Source: Knoxdaviesia capensis (lineage: Eukaryota; Ascomycota; Sordariomycetes; Microascales; Gondwanamycetaceae). Taken from it: a stretch of 64,000 nt of DNA. The notes below the pieces were generated by a model that ran no database searches, was not told the origin of the DNA, and saw only the letters and a list, made by a program, of their open reading frames with translations. A program made the translations under genes and the position numbers. The stretch's first letter is position 1, and each line of letters begins with the position of its first letter. The stretch lies in NCBI GenBank assembly GCA_001510575.1, contig LNGK01000016.1, positions 277,909 through 341,908 of the forward strand, read 5' to 3'. This document shows positions 33,571 through 46,890 of this stretch, piece after piece.

Positions 33571-36500
33571 AAGCTGGGGAAGGCGTGTGGGCGTGTTTTA
33601 TAAACATCCAGATTGCAGTCTTACCTGAATATATGTAGTGTCGAGGCCAGTCGTTTCATTTGTGGTATCGACATCTTTCTCTATTGGCTTCGGGTGTTTA
33701 CTCAAATACGTGGTGTGGCTGGTCGTGCGACATACGAGCATAGCGTCCGGAGGCCGCGGGTTTGGACTGCCCACGATAGTTGGCCATACCGCACGCCGGT
33801 ATACGTACAGTCCTGTTCTTCCAAGGATACCATTATCAGCTTCCAGAATTGTCAAGAGTGTCCTCCCACTCCGGCACAGGCAATGAACACTCTAAGTTGG
33901 TGGAATCAACACCGATGCTCGTGTCGCAGTGGTAGTGGCATGAATCTTCCTTTCTCTGCCATAACGTGCCTAGCTCTTTCCCAGGCACTTGCCCGTCGGC
34001 GCCCTGATGTGAGAGGGGAGATGCTTTTTGCATCTTCGGAGTGGACCTTCTGATGCTTCCACACCGGGATTCTGGTTACCCCTGATGTTGACGGGCGCAA
34101 CAAAATTTTTCATGGCCGGATCCCGGACGCAAATTTAACCCTCCTGGCTTGGCTTGGGACTCCACGGCTGACGTGCCGGTAAAGTTACCCCTAAAGATTG
34201 TCCTTCTCTCCCTGACAATTCAGCTTCGGCAAGTAATTGACTGGATTTTCACCCGGCGAGGAGGTGAGCCTGTTCCTAGCAAGTGAGGTCTTTTCATCAT
34301 GAAAGTTGATCTCTTGTCTCCCGGCCACCAAGGGAGTGCCTGGGCGGGAAGGGCAACTTTTGGTGTCTGGTAAGTCCTCGCTTGATAGACTAATCAGTTC
34401 TATAGATAGCATTCGTGGCTTTCTAGAAAACACGAGTTGGCAGTTGTAATATCATAGCCTGTGTGTGATCTGTCGGTAACACAATACTGCCAAACTCTCG
34501 GGATGAGTTTGGTAACCCTTGGAGAGCTGTCAGATTTCACATGGCCGCTAGGTAAACTACCAATAAAACGGAAAACCAGATATATACTGTACACCTTGCT
34601 CCAGGCGAGCAGTTACTGCCGCCGCCACCACACATGTTCTTCAGGGCTTATCTCGGTTCCAGTCTCGGTTCCAGTCTCTGACCAGAATACATCCACTGCC
34701 TAACACTCACCACTCCGACCCAGTATATGTTCATACAGTATGTTTCCGTACTATGTACTGTAGTACGCATTCTCGGGTGATCCTCCATGTGGGGTCGTTG
34801 TGAAGTCATTTATTCCCCGAGCGAGATTTCCATATGCTTGCCCTGGGCGCACCGGAGAACAACCGATGCCCTTTTTTACGAGAAATAAGTCTACTGTAAC
34901 GTCAAGTAGGATCACGACTTACTCCGTAGAGAGTCAAGGCAGAGAGAAAATATACGTGAAATGTAACTACCGTTACCTAGTGAACTTCGCACGAAAGTGG
35001 TGATTGCGCAAGGGTATCGCGTTGAAAGTCGTGTACAGTACTGTTACCGCTTCGTATAGGATTGTGTCGATACTCCTTGTGCCCCAGTAAATAACACTAC
35101 TGTATATGGAGGATATGCACCCTGTGCGTGTACTAATTTCAAGGCTGCTACTGAATGCCTGTTGGATCATGGAGAATAATCTCCCAATACTCACCAGTAG
35201 CATGCCACAATGGATACCTTATGGGGTCATAATCTTCTGTATGGGCCTCTGAACATTACACTACCATCGCGTCGCAGAGCCCACGAGGACGTTAGGAGGA
35301 TCTTCTTGATAACAGCAGTGCTGCAAATACGTGGAAGCTCATATGTGTGTGGTGGTAAAAACGCTTCGCTGTATGTCTGTTAGCGAGTGTAGTTGGCACT
35401 TTTCCTGGCCGCAATATGTTTGGAAGACTGAGAGCAGTGTGTCCTCTGAACAGTTGCGAGAGGAGAGGCTTCTACGCTATGGTGATGAGGCAGAAATTCA
35501 CATTTGGGTTCAACCTCCACATCCCGTTGAGTTCCACGTCTTTAAGATCTGACCGCACCAAGAGCCATTGATGATGCTGGGAGCTAGCTCTGTCTCTAGA
35601 AAACAGGAAACATAAGATCACCTTAACAGCGTAATAACCGTCGTATCTGCTTTGGGGGCGGAGATCTGCCTATGCACTCACAGACCTCTGTAGAGACATT
35701 ACGCTGAACAAATATAGGTCTTGACAGCAAGTGAGGTCGTATGTTTCTGCGCGGTACAAGAACTTCCAGTAAGAAAATCCCGTTGTTGATCTCTAATTAT
35801 CATGCTACTCTCCTGTGTTATTGTATATAGCGTTGTAATACGCAAGTCCTGCACGCAGTAGAATGTCCATGTACTTACAGTAGTGACTGATACAGCTTCT
35901 GACACAGTCGTAACTCCTAATCGTCAACAGCCAGCCCCACACTTGTGATTCAACACAAGCACGCAAAGCCAGCCGGCAAAGAGAAGTGAAGAAAATAAGT
36001 TTCACGGCGGGACGCTCCGCTAGTCCCGCTGATGATTTTTGTGCTATCATACTTGGCTCTTTACTCGCGCACCGTGCACAAACTTCCAACACTTATGACG
36101 AGATCATGCCGGAATAGTTACAAGGCCAACTGAATCTATTGGCAATCCTGCATGAAGCCTTGAGCGCGGACGTGTATAAGTGTGTGCACACATGATACGC
36201 ATTGATCTCGAGCACAGGACCAACCTGGAGCTAGGCTCAGTCAAAACTGTTTCCAACATGCATCACTGATACGGCGCGCGCTTCTCTTGGAGGCAGCCCC
36301 AAAGATGCAAAGGCGAAGCGAAGATTGTCCCACATCTGTGCACCAAATCGCGAACTTTCTAGAACAAAAATGCCAAAAAGGACACCACGATTATGATCAC
36401 CAGTGGCACGGCAAAATCATTTCAGCAGTGATGTCTGAGCTTTGTGCGGACGGACCTCAGCCGAGGTCAGAGCTCGTCCAGTGCAAGCCAGTTGCGTCAG

Positions 36501-36626
36501 TCTATTGGGCCAAATCACGAGGGTCTGTTCGCTTCGAAGCCGGTTAAGGGAAAGCTGCTGGATAGTTAGGTCTTGGAAGGTGACAAGATGCATATGCGCT
36601 AGACTGACGGCGGATGGAAGCCAGAA

Positions 36627-36666
36627 AGAAGAAGAAGAAGAAGAAGAAGAAGAAGAAGAAGAGGAA
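36627..36666. repeat. GAA/AAG triplet microsatellite
   Basis: About a dozen AAG triplets inside the gene desert. Confidence 0.85.
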
Positions 36667-39600
36667 GATGTTTGGTGCTCCAACAAGCCCGCCTTTCGAC
36701 ACTCTCTGTGGCGGTGGTGATACGACCAACACAGCTACCCGACTTCCGACTGAGAGATCTCCTCGCAGAACTGTACTACAGTTGTTTGGTTGAGTTGGTA
36801 CGGCATTCGACACCATCCTGCGACTTGCAAGCCCTCCCCCGTCCTTACAGATCACGAAAGCATCCCTGCATAGGATTTTCCTTTTGAGCCGTTGGCCCTT
36901 TTAGGACGACAAGCTCAACGATCATTGTGAAGTCGGCCATCGCCATCGCCATGCTTTGAGTTTGAGTTCTGGGATTTTATGAGGGCCGAATATAGTGTGT
37001 GCGCTAGCCGAATTGAGAGCCAGGGCGAGGGAAAGGCGAACTTTACCAATTGAGGTCGGAGGGAAACATGAGATTTTAGGAACACGTCTGAGCATTACAG
37101 GTGGCATAGATATTGTGCAATGGCTTGATGTAACGTACATATGCACGTACTGCACATGTATGGTAGGTGTCCAGGAACATATATACCTCCTACTCCTATA
37201 TGGGCCATAGATATGGATTAACTTTGGGGGAAGGGTTTTGTTGGTCTAAATTTTTGTCTCATACGGGTTCTGAAAGAAGATACATTGAGAATGGTAACCG
37301 TAAGCTACATGTCCCCTCCATGATGTGTGTGTCTGTCTGTACGGAGCATGTAATAGTCGATATATATCTTTGGTTCGAATTTTGACCAGGACAGAAAAAA
37401 GGGGAAATGCGGCAAGGGCTCCGGAACATGCGATACAAGGTTCCGGATGACTGGGTGAAGGCCTGGCCATTCTCCTTCGCTACCACCGAATTGAATCCCA
37501 GCCGTCGTGAGGCACTCAGTGATAATCAGAAGTCTGGTACAGCAGCAAGGACTTTGCATGGCACTCCCGCAACTGTGGTGAAACTGCAGGGAGCGGCTGC
37601 TGGCTCAGTACTCCTGATTGTATGCAGATTTCCTCCCAGAGCATATCGCGCAGCACACATCTTGGGGGCAAAGATGAGAGAAGTCTGCAAGTATGCACGT
37701 GGTGGGCAATTTTGACGTACCTGTGTATAGGACTCAAAGCTACCTTTGTTGACTGATGTCGATGAAGGGTAGTCCTGCCGGTCGTCTGTCGGGAGGAAGT
37801 TAGAGCTGCACCAGTACGGAGAACTTGGAAGAGTCGTCACTTGTCAGTACCTCAACTTAGGTACTCCTAATCTCGGATGGAAGAAATCCAGTCTCCTGGA
37901 ATGCATCATATCCGATGGCCTGCAAAAAATCACAGATAGAACCGTGGTTGGAAGTCTTCAGCTACACCCAAGTGGGACTAAGACCAGATTGTGGGATGGC
38001 CATGGTGAATTTGGTGAATCTGCACAAGCTGGGGGGGCAGGGGGGGAGAGTGCATGGGAGCGGTTTAGGGGTTTGGCTGGAAGACAAAAATTCGTCCCTT
38101 TTGGACCTTTTGATGTGCAAACGAGAAAATAACAAAAAAAGAAAAAACCGGCGGCTGATGTATCCCTCCCTGATTGATATTAACCCCAGCTCGAATAGGT
38201 TTAGTCTGTATGATTTCGCATGCCGCACTAAGGCACATGGCCGGCCGTTTGCTGTAGTGGAACCAGGGAAAAAAAATGACCAGAAGTGACCAGGGCGCGG
38301 ATCTGTGGCAAGTGTTCCCTCCGTCTTCCCTGGGATACGCAAGAATAGTGTTGTCTGTGGTTTGCAGGCCCATACTGGTGGTGTTGTGCAATTTTGGAAT
38401 CTTTCGGGGATCTGCTAGTTCGCCATGTGCTTTAGAGGTGATACCGCACAAACGTGCGTCCCGCTTGTTTGTTTCTTCCATTTCAGAGTTCTGAGGGATC
38501 ATTGAGTTTGCACTGGGCTGGGGCCGGAGTTAACAACACGCCTTCGGTGCGGCTGCTAGATTCCCCTTCCGTGATGCAAAACGGCGGTAGAGTCAAAAGG
38601 GGCAGATAAGACAAAAGTGCGGTCGTTGGTGACTCTACCACGCCCGAACGAGGAGAATCTGAGTCCGCAACGCCCTGCCACCCTTGCACGTGCTAGTGGT
38701 GGGTGATGGATTGCATCTCCGGACAAGCAGCAGTACCCGTCAGCTGAGAAGAAGAAGCATCAGATTTCGGTTCAGTATACGTTGCAGATCGCACGACGAC
38801 AGCGACCCTGAACAGTGTTGCTTCCTTAGTAGTAGGTCGACTGGTCAAGTATTCCAAACAGGGCGTAGTTCTCTTCCAGACCACCCACACACGTTCACTA
38901 CTGCATTTCTTCGTCTTTCACCACGCCAAGCCCCGAGTGGTGGACGACAACAAGAACGTGCCCGGTCCGCTCCTCTCAAGACGATGTTGCTGGCCAGGTC
39001 CTAGTGCAATGCCTTACGGAGGCACAGCCTGTGTGTAGTACTGTGCAGTGCAGTACTACAGTACCATACAGTACCCAACTGGGGTGATGCCAACTTCCCT
39101 TCAAAGTCAAGCCACCCGCTCCATCAACAATCAACTCCAGACACAACAAACCGGGTCTTCCCACCTGAACGGTTCCAGTCCGGAAAACCGACCAAAAACA
39201 CCGTGAACTCCTCCGATTGTGATAACTCACTTTCCCACTCTTCCCTTGATGGCCTGACCACGCCAACTCTCTCGAACTGGACTTTAGCCCTGTGCCGCAG
39301 GACTTAGCGTTCAGCTTTGGTATGGTTTAGGGGATTGAGCTAAAAGCCTGCGAAGATTTTCCGGGAGTGGTTTGTGCTCCCCCCTCCAAAAGGAAAAAAA
39401 GTGTTCTATTCATTTCTTTTCGGCTTCTTCCTGTGTTCTCGTTCCATTTCCATTCCTTTTTGGGTCCCTTCGATTCGGTTCACGGACCAGCTTGTGTTGG
39501 CCAAAGAAAACGGCGTGGGTGTTGAACTTGCCACGACTGTACTGTACACTCACAACAGTACAGTACACACTCCATTGGCAGCCGTATATCCCGTTCGTCA

Positions 39601-40507
39601 CTCGGGTTGCAGGTCGTTTTCCGCCACGATTCACCGCCATTGTAACACAGATGCAAACACCGTCGTCCATGTTCTGATACCTCCAGGCGTTACAGTCTCT
39701 CGGGCTTCGGCTCTCTCCCCCTTTCCATCCTGCCTCCACGTTAGTGTATTTCTCCTGGCCTGCATACGTGCAAGGTCTCTGAATACCTGCATGCTGCTGC
39801 CCCTCAAAACTCAGGTCAGAAATATCACCGATACCCCCCCTTTCTGTGTCTTTATTTTCTGACCTGCTCTGGCTATTTTCCCACCAAGACGGACCCAAAA
39901 GCCTCCCACCACACGAAACCTGGCTGATCTGCCGCCTATAAACCCGTCCAACACATGTTACCCCTGATTTATGGTGTGCCAGGGGAGTGAGAAGAAAGAA
40001 AAAACCCCCCCGTCGGGCCCGCTCATAGGTAGCAATCCTTCCCATCGTTCCCTGCAACTGTTGATGCAACCTTGTAACCGTACCATGGACTAGGATATGC
40101 AATGCAAGACTTTTATTTCTTTTCTTTTTCTTTCGCTCATTTTCGCTCCTCTCTCTCATTACCATCCAACTATCTCGGGGGCTGCTTCTGTCGCCCTTCA
40201 ACGTTGTTCTCTCACCCCCGGAGACTCAAATCAACCTCGCTACACTTTTAGAATTGCTTCTCGCTTGTTTATCCTTCTTTTGATATTTCCGCCTGCTCCT
40301 TGCTCGGGAGGCATCCTCGCCGTTTTGTTCCAGCATTCATCGTCATTCCCACGTTTGTTCGTTTGCCTTTCGTTGCGTGGACAAGGATTTTCATCCTTCC
40401 TGATTCACAGTTAGGGGAGTCTTGCCTCCTCTTGCCATTGCATTTTATGCATTACCGGGGGCCCAACTCGAAACCGTGGTTATTCTCACTGTAACACGGA
40501 ACTTTCA

Positions 40508-40531
40508 GTGTGTGTGTGTGTGTGTGTGTGT
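40508..40531. repeat. GT dinucleotide microsatellite
   Basis: A run of 12 GT units in the pyrimidine-rich leader upstream of the Ste5/Far1-like gene. Confidence 0.9.
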
Positions 40532-40932
40532 ACCTGAATGTTCATGTGTGTGCCCGCCCGTGTCAGCCAGCTTCAAGACCCTGACCATTGATCCTCGTCT
40601 TGCGCCTGGATTGGCGACGATCCTCTTTTCTCTTCTCTTTTCTTATCTTCCCCTGTCTCGCCCAAATAATCACTTCTCTCTTTTTTTCTTTTTTTCTTTT
40701 CTTTTTAACCTGTTCGTGTTTGGTGATACCGTCATCCTGCAAATCATAGATCAGCTTCTATCATTAACTCTGATCCTATTCCTCTTCACCGTCCAATTGG
40801 TTTCGTGCATCTTCGTTTGATATATCTCCCAGAGATATCACTCGGACCGGCGGACGCACCACCGCCCAACGCCACCTCTGCACCTGCAAACCACTCTCGT
40901 TTTATATCTCCATTCCTCTTCACTTCTACCTC

Positions 40933-43900
40933 ATGTTCCTGCGTTCCAGAAATCCTTCAAAGTCAAGGCCCCCTCAAATCCCCCCCAACGACGAGCGACA
41001 AGTCACTCGGAACCTTGTTGACCTTGGAATTCTCCCGCAATCTTCGTCCCAGTCGTACTCCGGATATATGCCTTCGGCGGACAACTTCAGATCCGGTCTC
41101 TCGTCAACCCAGCCGTCGCTCAAGCCCAGACCCTCTTTTGCCTCGCTGCAAGCCGACGCCCGCACAATGGCCTCTGCCACCACCGACCGCAGCCGCGCAA
41201 GACGCGAGCGCACCTTTGTCGGAAGCGAATGCGCCGTCTGCGAGGAGCCTCTGGAGCACACTCTGCGCGGCGAGCGCATTCTGCAGTTCTCCTGTAGCCA
41301 TGTGTCCCACGAGGCTTGCTTTTACGAGCTGATCCGCGAGTTCGAATCGCAATACTGCCCGACTTGCGATGCCCCGTTGCACCTGGACACCAGTCGAGGA
41401 GGAAATGTCATTGACATTGGTATGTCCACACCCACACCCGCACCACCCAACACACTTGATCTTTGCTGCTAACGCTCTGCCACCCAGAGAAAATATCAAA
41501 TATTGTGCGGTCCGCCTCCGTCGCCGACAACCGATCAGTACAGACAGCTACGCCGACCCCAAACCACTGGGAAAACCAATCGGCACGGCCAAACAGCATC
41601 GAGTCAAACCAACGACAACACGCGCCGCAACTGAACACCACTGCCACCACCCGGGACAGCTCCGCACGCGGCGGCAGTGCTCGTAACAGCCAAGAGGCCC
41701 AAATGCCCGATCGCTACCAACGGGCCGGACATGCTCGCAGTGACAGCGAAGCCACCGGTGCTGCATCATCCGGCGGGTACCCCGAAACCACCCAGAGCGG
41801 TCCGCAACGCCGCCACGACTACGATGTTCAGGCCATGGAGTCCACCCCCGGCAGCCCCCGGCCCATGACCCGGAACCCCATCCCAGCACCCATCGTCACT
41901 GTCCGCTCCGAGTTCCCCACCATCAACCGCTCTCGCAACCAGCAAAGCCTGACGTGCTTGGTGACCGTTGAGGTGCCGAACAACAAATGGCGCCCCGACC
42001 CGGAGGATCTTGTCTCAACTCCCGCTCTGCCCCCGATCAGCGCCAGACTGGAGGATAGCTTCCCCCGTGCGCCCTCGCCTGCGCGCAGTGCGCCGGCGCC
42101 GCGCTTCTACCCGTACGAAGCCCCCGAGGTCCTGGAAGACATCACTGAGAACCTCCGCGGCCGCGTCGACAACTGGCACGGATTGGACTTTTCCCGCTTT
42201 GGAAAGCTGCGCCTGTACGGGACGCTTCGAGTTGGCAAGGACAAGATCTCCTGGCAAGAACTCGAGTGCTATCTGTTCGCCGAGATGCTGATCTGCGTCA
42301 AGGAGAAACGCCTCCCGCAGGCCCCTTCAATGGAGTACGACGACATGGGCGCCCCGAAGAAGACGACCCGGTGCACTCTGAAGGGCTCTATCCTAATCAA
42401 GAAGCATCTGAACGAGGTGTCGGAAACGGGCTCTGTCGACGAGAACATCCTGACCCTCAGCCTCTCGGTGTCGGAGCTTCCTCAATTCCACCTCCGCTTC
42501 GAGAACCGCAACCAACTCAAGCTGTGGCAGCAGGCCTTGCTCGATCTCAATGCGGTCGAGGCATCGCCGGTTCGCAGCCCCGGCTTTGATCGCGGCGAGC
42601 ACTCGGAAACTGACGATGAGGGCGACTGGACCCGGGGTCAGCGTGGCCAGCGTCTGTCGTCCGTGGCGTCGTCGTGGGGCGGCGCACGTTCGGCAACCAC
42701 AGCGCCGACCGAGTACACCAACTTGGCGCGTAGCCCGAGTATTGCCCCATCGATCCATGTGCCCATCGATGTTGTGGTCGTGGTCCCTATCTCCTCCTCC
42801 ATGCAGGGCGTCAAGATTAATCTGGTCAAGGACGCGTTGCGGTTCATGGTGAACACCCTGGGTGAGAGAGACCGCATGGGCCTGGTCACCTTTGGGTCGG
42901 GCGGCGGCGGCGTGCCCATTGTTGGCATGACCACCAAAGCCTGGCAGGGCTGGTCGAACGTGCTGTCCTCGATCAAGCCCGTCGGCCAGAAGAGCCACCG
43001 CGCCGATGTTGTTGAGGGCGCCAACGTTGCCATGGATCTCCTGATGCAGCGCAAGTACAACAACCCCATTGCCACCATCATGCTCATCAGCGACGCGTCG
43101 ACCGCCGACGCCGACAGCGTGGACTTTGTGGTTTCGCGTGCTGAAGCCGCCAAGATCGCCATCCACTCGTTCGGCCTGGGCATGACCCACCGCCCGGACA
43201 CCATGATTGAGCTGTCCACTCGCACCAAGGCGTCGTACACATATGTCAAGGACTGGATGATGCTGCGCGAGTGTCTGGCAGGCTGCCTCGGCGCCATGCA
43301 GACGCTGTCGCACCAAAACGTCAAGGTCAAGCTTCGGCTGCCGGAAGGCTCCCCTGCCAAGTTCCACAAGATCAGCGGCGCTCTCCAGATCACGAAGCGG
43401 GCTACCGGCCGTGACGCCGAGGCCTCGCTCGGCGATTTGCGGTTTGGCGACAAGCGTGACATTCTCGTCCAGCTGGTGATCATGCCTGACACCTCGTCAC
43501 AAGAGCAGGTCCCGCAGGACACCTGGGACAGCATTGTGTCGGGCCTGGAAGCACTCGGGGGCCCGATGGATGCTGACGAACAGCGGGCGGTATCGGTCGA
43601 AGAAGTGCCTCTGATCCAGGCCGATGTGACCTGGGGCGATATTCTGCGCGATGGAACTCTGGCGCACATCCCCCGCCCGTCGCTGCTAGCAATTACCATG
43701 CTGCCCGCGTCCAACCAGAAGAAGGCGTGGGCAAATGCGCCGCCGATCCCCCCGCATCCGAGCATTGTGCAGCGTCGCATGGAACTCCTCACCTCTGACA
43801 TGCTGACACGCGCATTGACCCTCGTGGCGCGCGGACAGCACGAGCGCGCACACACCCTCCTCCACGAGACCCGGTCAATTCTCAAGGGCCTCGGAAAGGG

Positions 43901-44372
43901 TGGCCTGCCACCCGTGCCACCACAGCACCCCTCGAACCGCTCGGCAGCGGCCTCGCAGCTCGACGGCTCGCCGCCGATGCTCGCCAGCCCCGACCGCAAG
44001 CGCACGCCATCGCCCATCTCGGCGGGCTCGTCGACGGCCAACGGCGGCTACAGCCAGTCGCTCGGCCGGTCGCGGTCCAACGACGGATTCGGGCCGGGCA
44101 GCGGCATCGACGTCAACACGGTGGCCGCGCTAGACGCCGAGCTGGAGAGCAGCCTGGAGTGGATCAACCACCCGGCGGTGTTCAGCCGCGACAGCCGCAA
44201 GGCGGTGCTGCAGGCCATCGGCGTAATCAGCTCGCAGCGCGGCTTCACTTTCCGCACGCCCATGGAGAGCCTGTGGGCCGGCCGCGTGACCGGCATCAAG
44301 AGCCTTACGGAGAAGAGCCGCGAATGGCGAGAGGAAGGCGGTGGTGAGGGAGGAATCCTAGAAGAGGCGTAG
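40933..44372 (+). CDS. RING-PH-VWA scaffold protein, Ste5/Far1 type
   Basis: Two exons, 40933..41419 and 41488..44372, give 1123 residues. A C3H2C3 RING-H2 finger spans about residues 100-147: CAVCEEPLEH, then FSCSHVSHEACFYELI and YCPTCDAPL. A Ser/Pro-rich linker follows, then a PH-like domain near 390-530 (NWHGLDFSRFGKLRLYGTL). A von Willebrand A domain begins near 588. The order RING-PH-VWA is that of yeast Ste5, which holds the pheromone MAP-kinase cascade at the plasma membrane, and of its relative Far1. The canonical MIDAS word DxSxS is changed to PISSS, so metal binding is probably lost, as reported for Ste5. A MAPK scaffold or cell-cycle-arrest role is inferred. The intron lies directly after the RING finger. 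Confidence 0.82.
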
Positions 44373-45199
44373 GCTGTTCTCGACGCGCGTTGCTTCGGTT
44401 CCATCCGGTTGGTTTATTTTTTTCTAACGACATTCAATGAACGCTTCTCTCCGGCATTTCTGTGCCTGCCCGACGTGGTGGCTGTCTAACCCTCGTCAAT
44501 TTGCTTACGAGCTTCGGCATGGCTTATGTGGTAACCCCGGAGTGAATCAGGACACGGAGTGGCTTGTTTTGTTTTTTCGGCGAATTTGGACCATGGTGGA
44601 AATCCGGGCTGATATATCTTTCCTTTTTTTTTTTTCTTCTTTTTTCCTTTCTTTTCTCTTTTGTTTTTCAGTTCCAGCTTCATCCCTGGTTTTTCGTCTG
44701 CCGCTCTTATTTTTTTCGTTTTGTCGGTTTCTATCCAGCTTTCCTTTTCGTCAACCCTTTTGTTCTTTCAGATACCATATTCTTCCCCCCTTCTTAGCCA
44801 TACCCCTTTGCGGATTTTGTTTCATCTTTTCCTGGTTTTTGACTGGCCCGTCTTTTTTCTTCTTTCTTTTGTGCGATAGCTTAATTAAGAACAAGGTTTC
44901 ATAAGTGCTCGGCGTGTAGGAGTGATATACGTAGGCGGTTGATTTACATTTGGAGTAACCAGACCCTTCAGCTTGTAACTCGCTTATTTCTGGGATATCT
45001 AAAGATGCATCTATCTGAAAATCTATATAACGCATGTCGAGCTTGGGCAGATTGTGTGAACCGACCGGTGCGCTGATATGTGTACCGAAACCAAACAAAA
45101 TATTAGGCCTGAATTATAGTATATCCAATGCATAGATGCAACAAAGGACTAAATCTAGAGAGCAAAGGAATCGAAAAGGTTTGACATCGGCTATATACA
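44373..45199. other. convergent intergenic gap, T-rich
   Basis: The 3' flanks of the Ste5-like gene (+) and the AA7 oxidase (-). Very T-rich at 44.6-44.9 kb. The part at 45091-45145 recurs, diverged, at 48382-48437. Confidence 0.45.
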
Positions 45200-46890
45200 C
45201 TACGCTGCCGGACGCAAACTCTGCGGGTTGTGGAACACATCCTTGGGGTCCCAGACCTTCTTGATCTCGCGCAGCCGGGGCACCTGGCCCTCCCAATATG
45301 AAACATCGCTCTGGCCACTGGGCAGCTGCGGGTCGACGTAGCCGGCATACGTGCTATTCGCACCGCTAGCCGCCTGAATCTTGGAGTGGAAGGTATCGAC
45401 GAAGTTGCGAGTATCCTTGGGCACCGAGCCGACGCCGATGGCGTAGCTCTGGTAGAACATGGCCTTGTCGCGGTGGGGATAGGCGGTCGACGCCAGCGGC
45501 ACGTCGTTGATGGCGCCGCCGGTGATATCGAAGATGATGAACCACAGCAACGTGCCTTTCTTCGCGGAGTCGACCCACGCCAGGATGTCGCGCACCGACG
45601 CGACCGACGGGATGTTCTCGGGGCGGAAGGCGAGCGCTTTGGAGGCAAAGGCCGACGGGATATCGCCGATGTACAGCGCCTCGGCGCTGGCGTCCTGGAT
45701 CAGCGCGCCGAGCCAGTCGTTGACAATCACGCTGGCGTCCTTGGCGCGCGGGATGCGCGCGGGGATACCGGTGGCCTCGAACTCCTGCTTCGTGCCGTGG
45801 AAGGTGGCTGTCACCACGATGCCGAGCGGGTGCAGCACAATCTCGGAGCCGAAGCGCCGGTCCAGCGTTTTGTCGGCGGCGAGCGCCAGCCAGCCCTCCA
45901 TCACGCTGGACAGGTCGGAGTGCCTACCGAAGTTCAAGCTGAGGGTGTACTGCACGACGGAGGTGGGTTCGGGGTGGGTAAGCACGACGAACTCGGTGAC
46001 GATTCCAAAAGAAGCACCGGCGCCTTTGATAGCCTATGGGGGTGTATTAGAGATTGGCACTGTATGCGGTATCGAGCGAACGGAGACTTACAAAAAACAA
46101 ATCCGGGTTTGTAAACTCGTTGGCGCGCACTATGCTGCCATCAGCAGTGACAACCTCAACTTCAACAACATGGTCGAGCGCACTACCCCACATGCGCGAC
46201 GATGCGCCGAGTCCACCCTGAGGAGACGTTAGTTATAATTTGCAACACACAACCCGATGTCGCAAGGTACAAAAATGGAAACACTCACGATTGTCGCATG
46301 TCCGCCGATTCCCACACCCGGGCATACACCGTGCGACATGGCGCGGCCTCCGTTGGCGTGCAGCTTCTTGTCCAGTTCGCCGAGTTTTGTGCCGGCTCCA
46401 ACACTGGCGTACCAGGTGGAGTTGTCCATGGAGAAGGACTGCATGTTCATGAGGTCGACCACCACGGCGCCGGATTCGCCGCCGATTCCAAAGTTCCTGT
46501 GCGGCGAGACATGGTTGATTTGTTAAAAAGGGTTCCTAATCGGGGTTGACGTGGGCATATGGAAAGAGGTGAAGCGAAGCGAAGCCTCGTGGACAAATGC
46601 CACCCGAAAATTCTCGAGATTCAACACAAGACAACTTACGCATATGAGTGCCCGCCAGACCGGGCCTGGACCTTGTAGTTATACTTCGCAGCGCACTTGA
46701 CAGCCTCGGAAACATCTTGCGCGGAGCTGGGGCGAATCACAGCAATTGGTTCGACGGGGATATCCAGGTTGTAGCGCTTGACCCAGGCCAGGTCGTAGAA
46801 CGGCGTCGACGGAAAGCCGACACACTCAGCGCGGCCGGCGCAGATGGTCGACAGACATGTCTGCACGGGGAGAGTCTGCGTGTTTCCCAT
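45200..46890 (-). CDS. bicovalent FAD-linked oxidase, AA7 / berberine-bridge type
   Basis: Four exons, 46890..46640, 46496..46289, 46217..46092 and 46033..45200, give 472 residues. The PCMH-type FAD-binding domain has IAVIRPSSAQDVSEAVKCA and VQARSGGHSYANFG, where His is the first FAD attachment site. SHGVCPGVGIGGHATI carries the Cys that gives the second, 6-S-cysteinyl, link, so bicovalent flavin is expected. The C-terminal BBE segment ends in VWDPKDVFHNPQSL. Such enzymes oxidise gluco-oligosaccharides, lactose or secondary metabolites and pass electrons to oxygen. The codons directly upstream of this ATG read in frame as a hydrophobic signal-peptide-like stretch (FFSFLTFLAGLLLSASS) with no ATG and an in-frame stop at 46963-46965, so the true N-terminus probably comes from an additional 5' exon, or has been lost. 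Confidence 0.87.

Larger units (their letters stand above)
33571..40932. other. 7.4-kb gene desert upstream of the Ste5/Far1-like gene
   Basis: No intron-containing or intronless gene could be supported on either strand. The longest frame (about 263 codons, minus strand, 39410-40201) has low-complexity composition and no motif. Visible features are a GAA/AAG triplet run (36627-36666), a GT dinucleotide run (40508-40531), two hairpins made of TACTGTA-type words at 39034-39060 and 39536-39564, and a strongly pyrimidine-rich stretch (40.1-40.93 kb) that is probably the 5' leader of the gene at 40933. A non-coding RNA or long regulatory region is possible but not shown. Confidence 0.45.

Noticed and set aside
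39410..40201. 263-codon minus-strand open frame in the gene desert
   Set aside because: It lies antisense to pyrimidine-rich leader sequence, has a composition unlike any gene here and shows no domain; long frames opposite CT-rich DNA arise by chance.
42393..44041. 324- and 467-codon minus-strand frames inside the Ste5/Far1-like gene
   Set aside because: They are shadows of a GC-rich coding exon whose plus-strand product has clear RING, PH and VWA domains.
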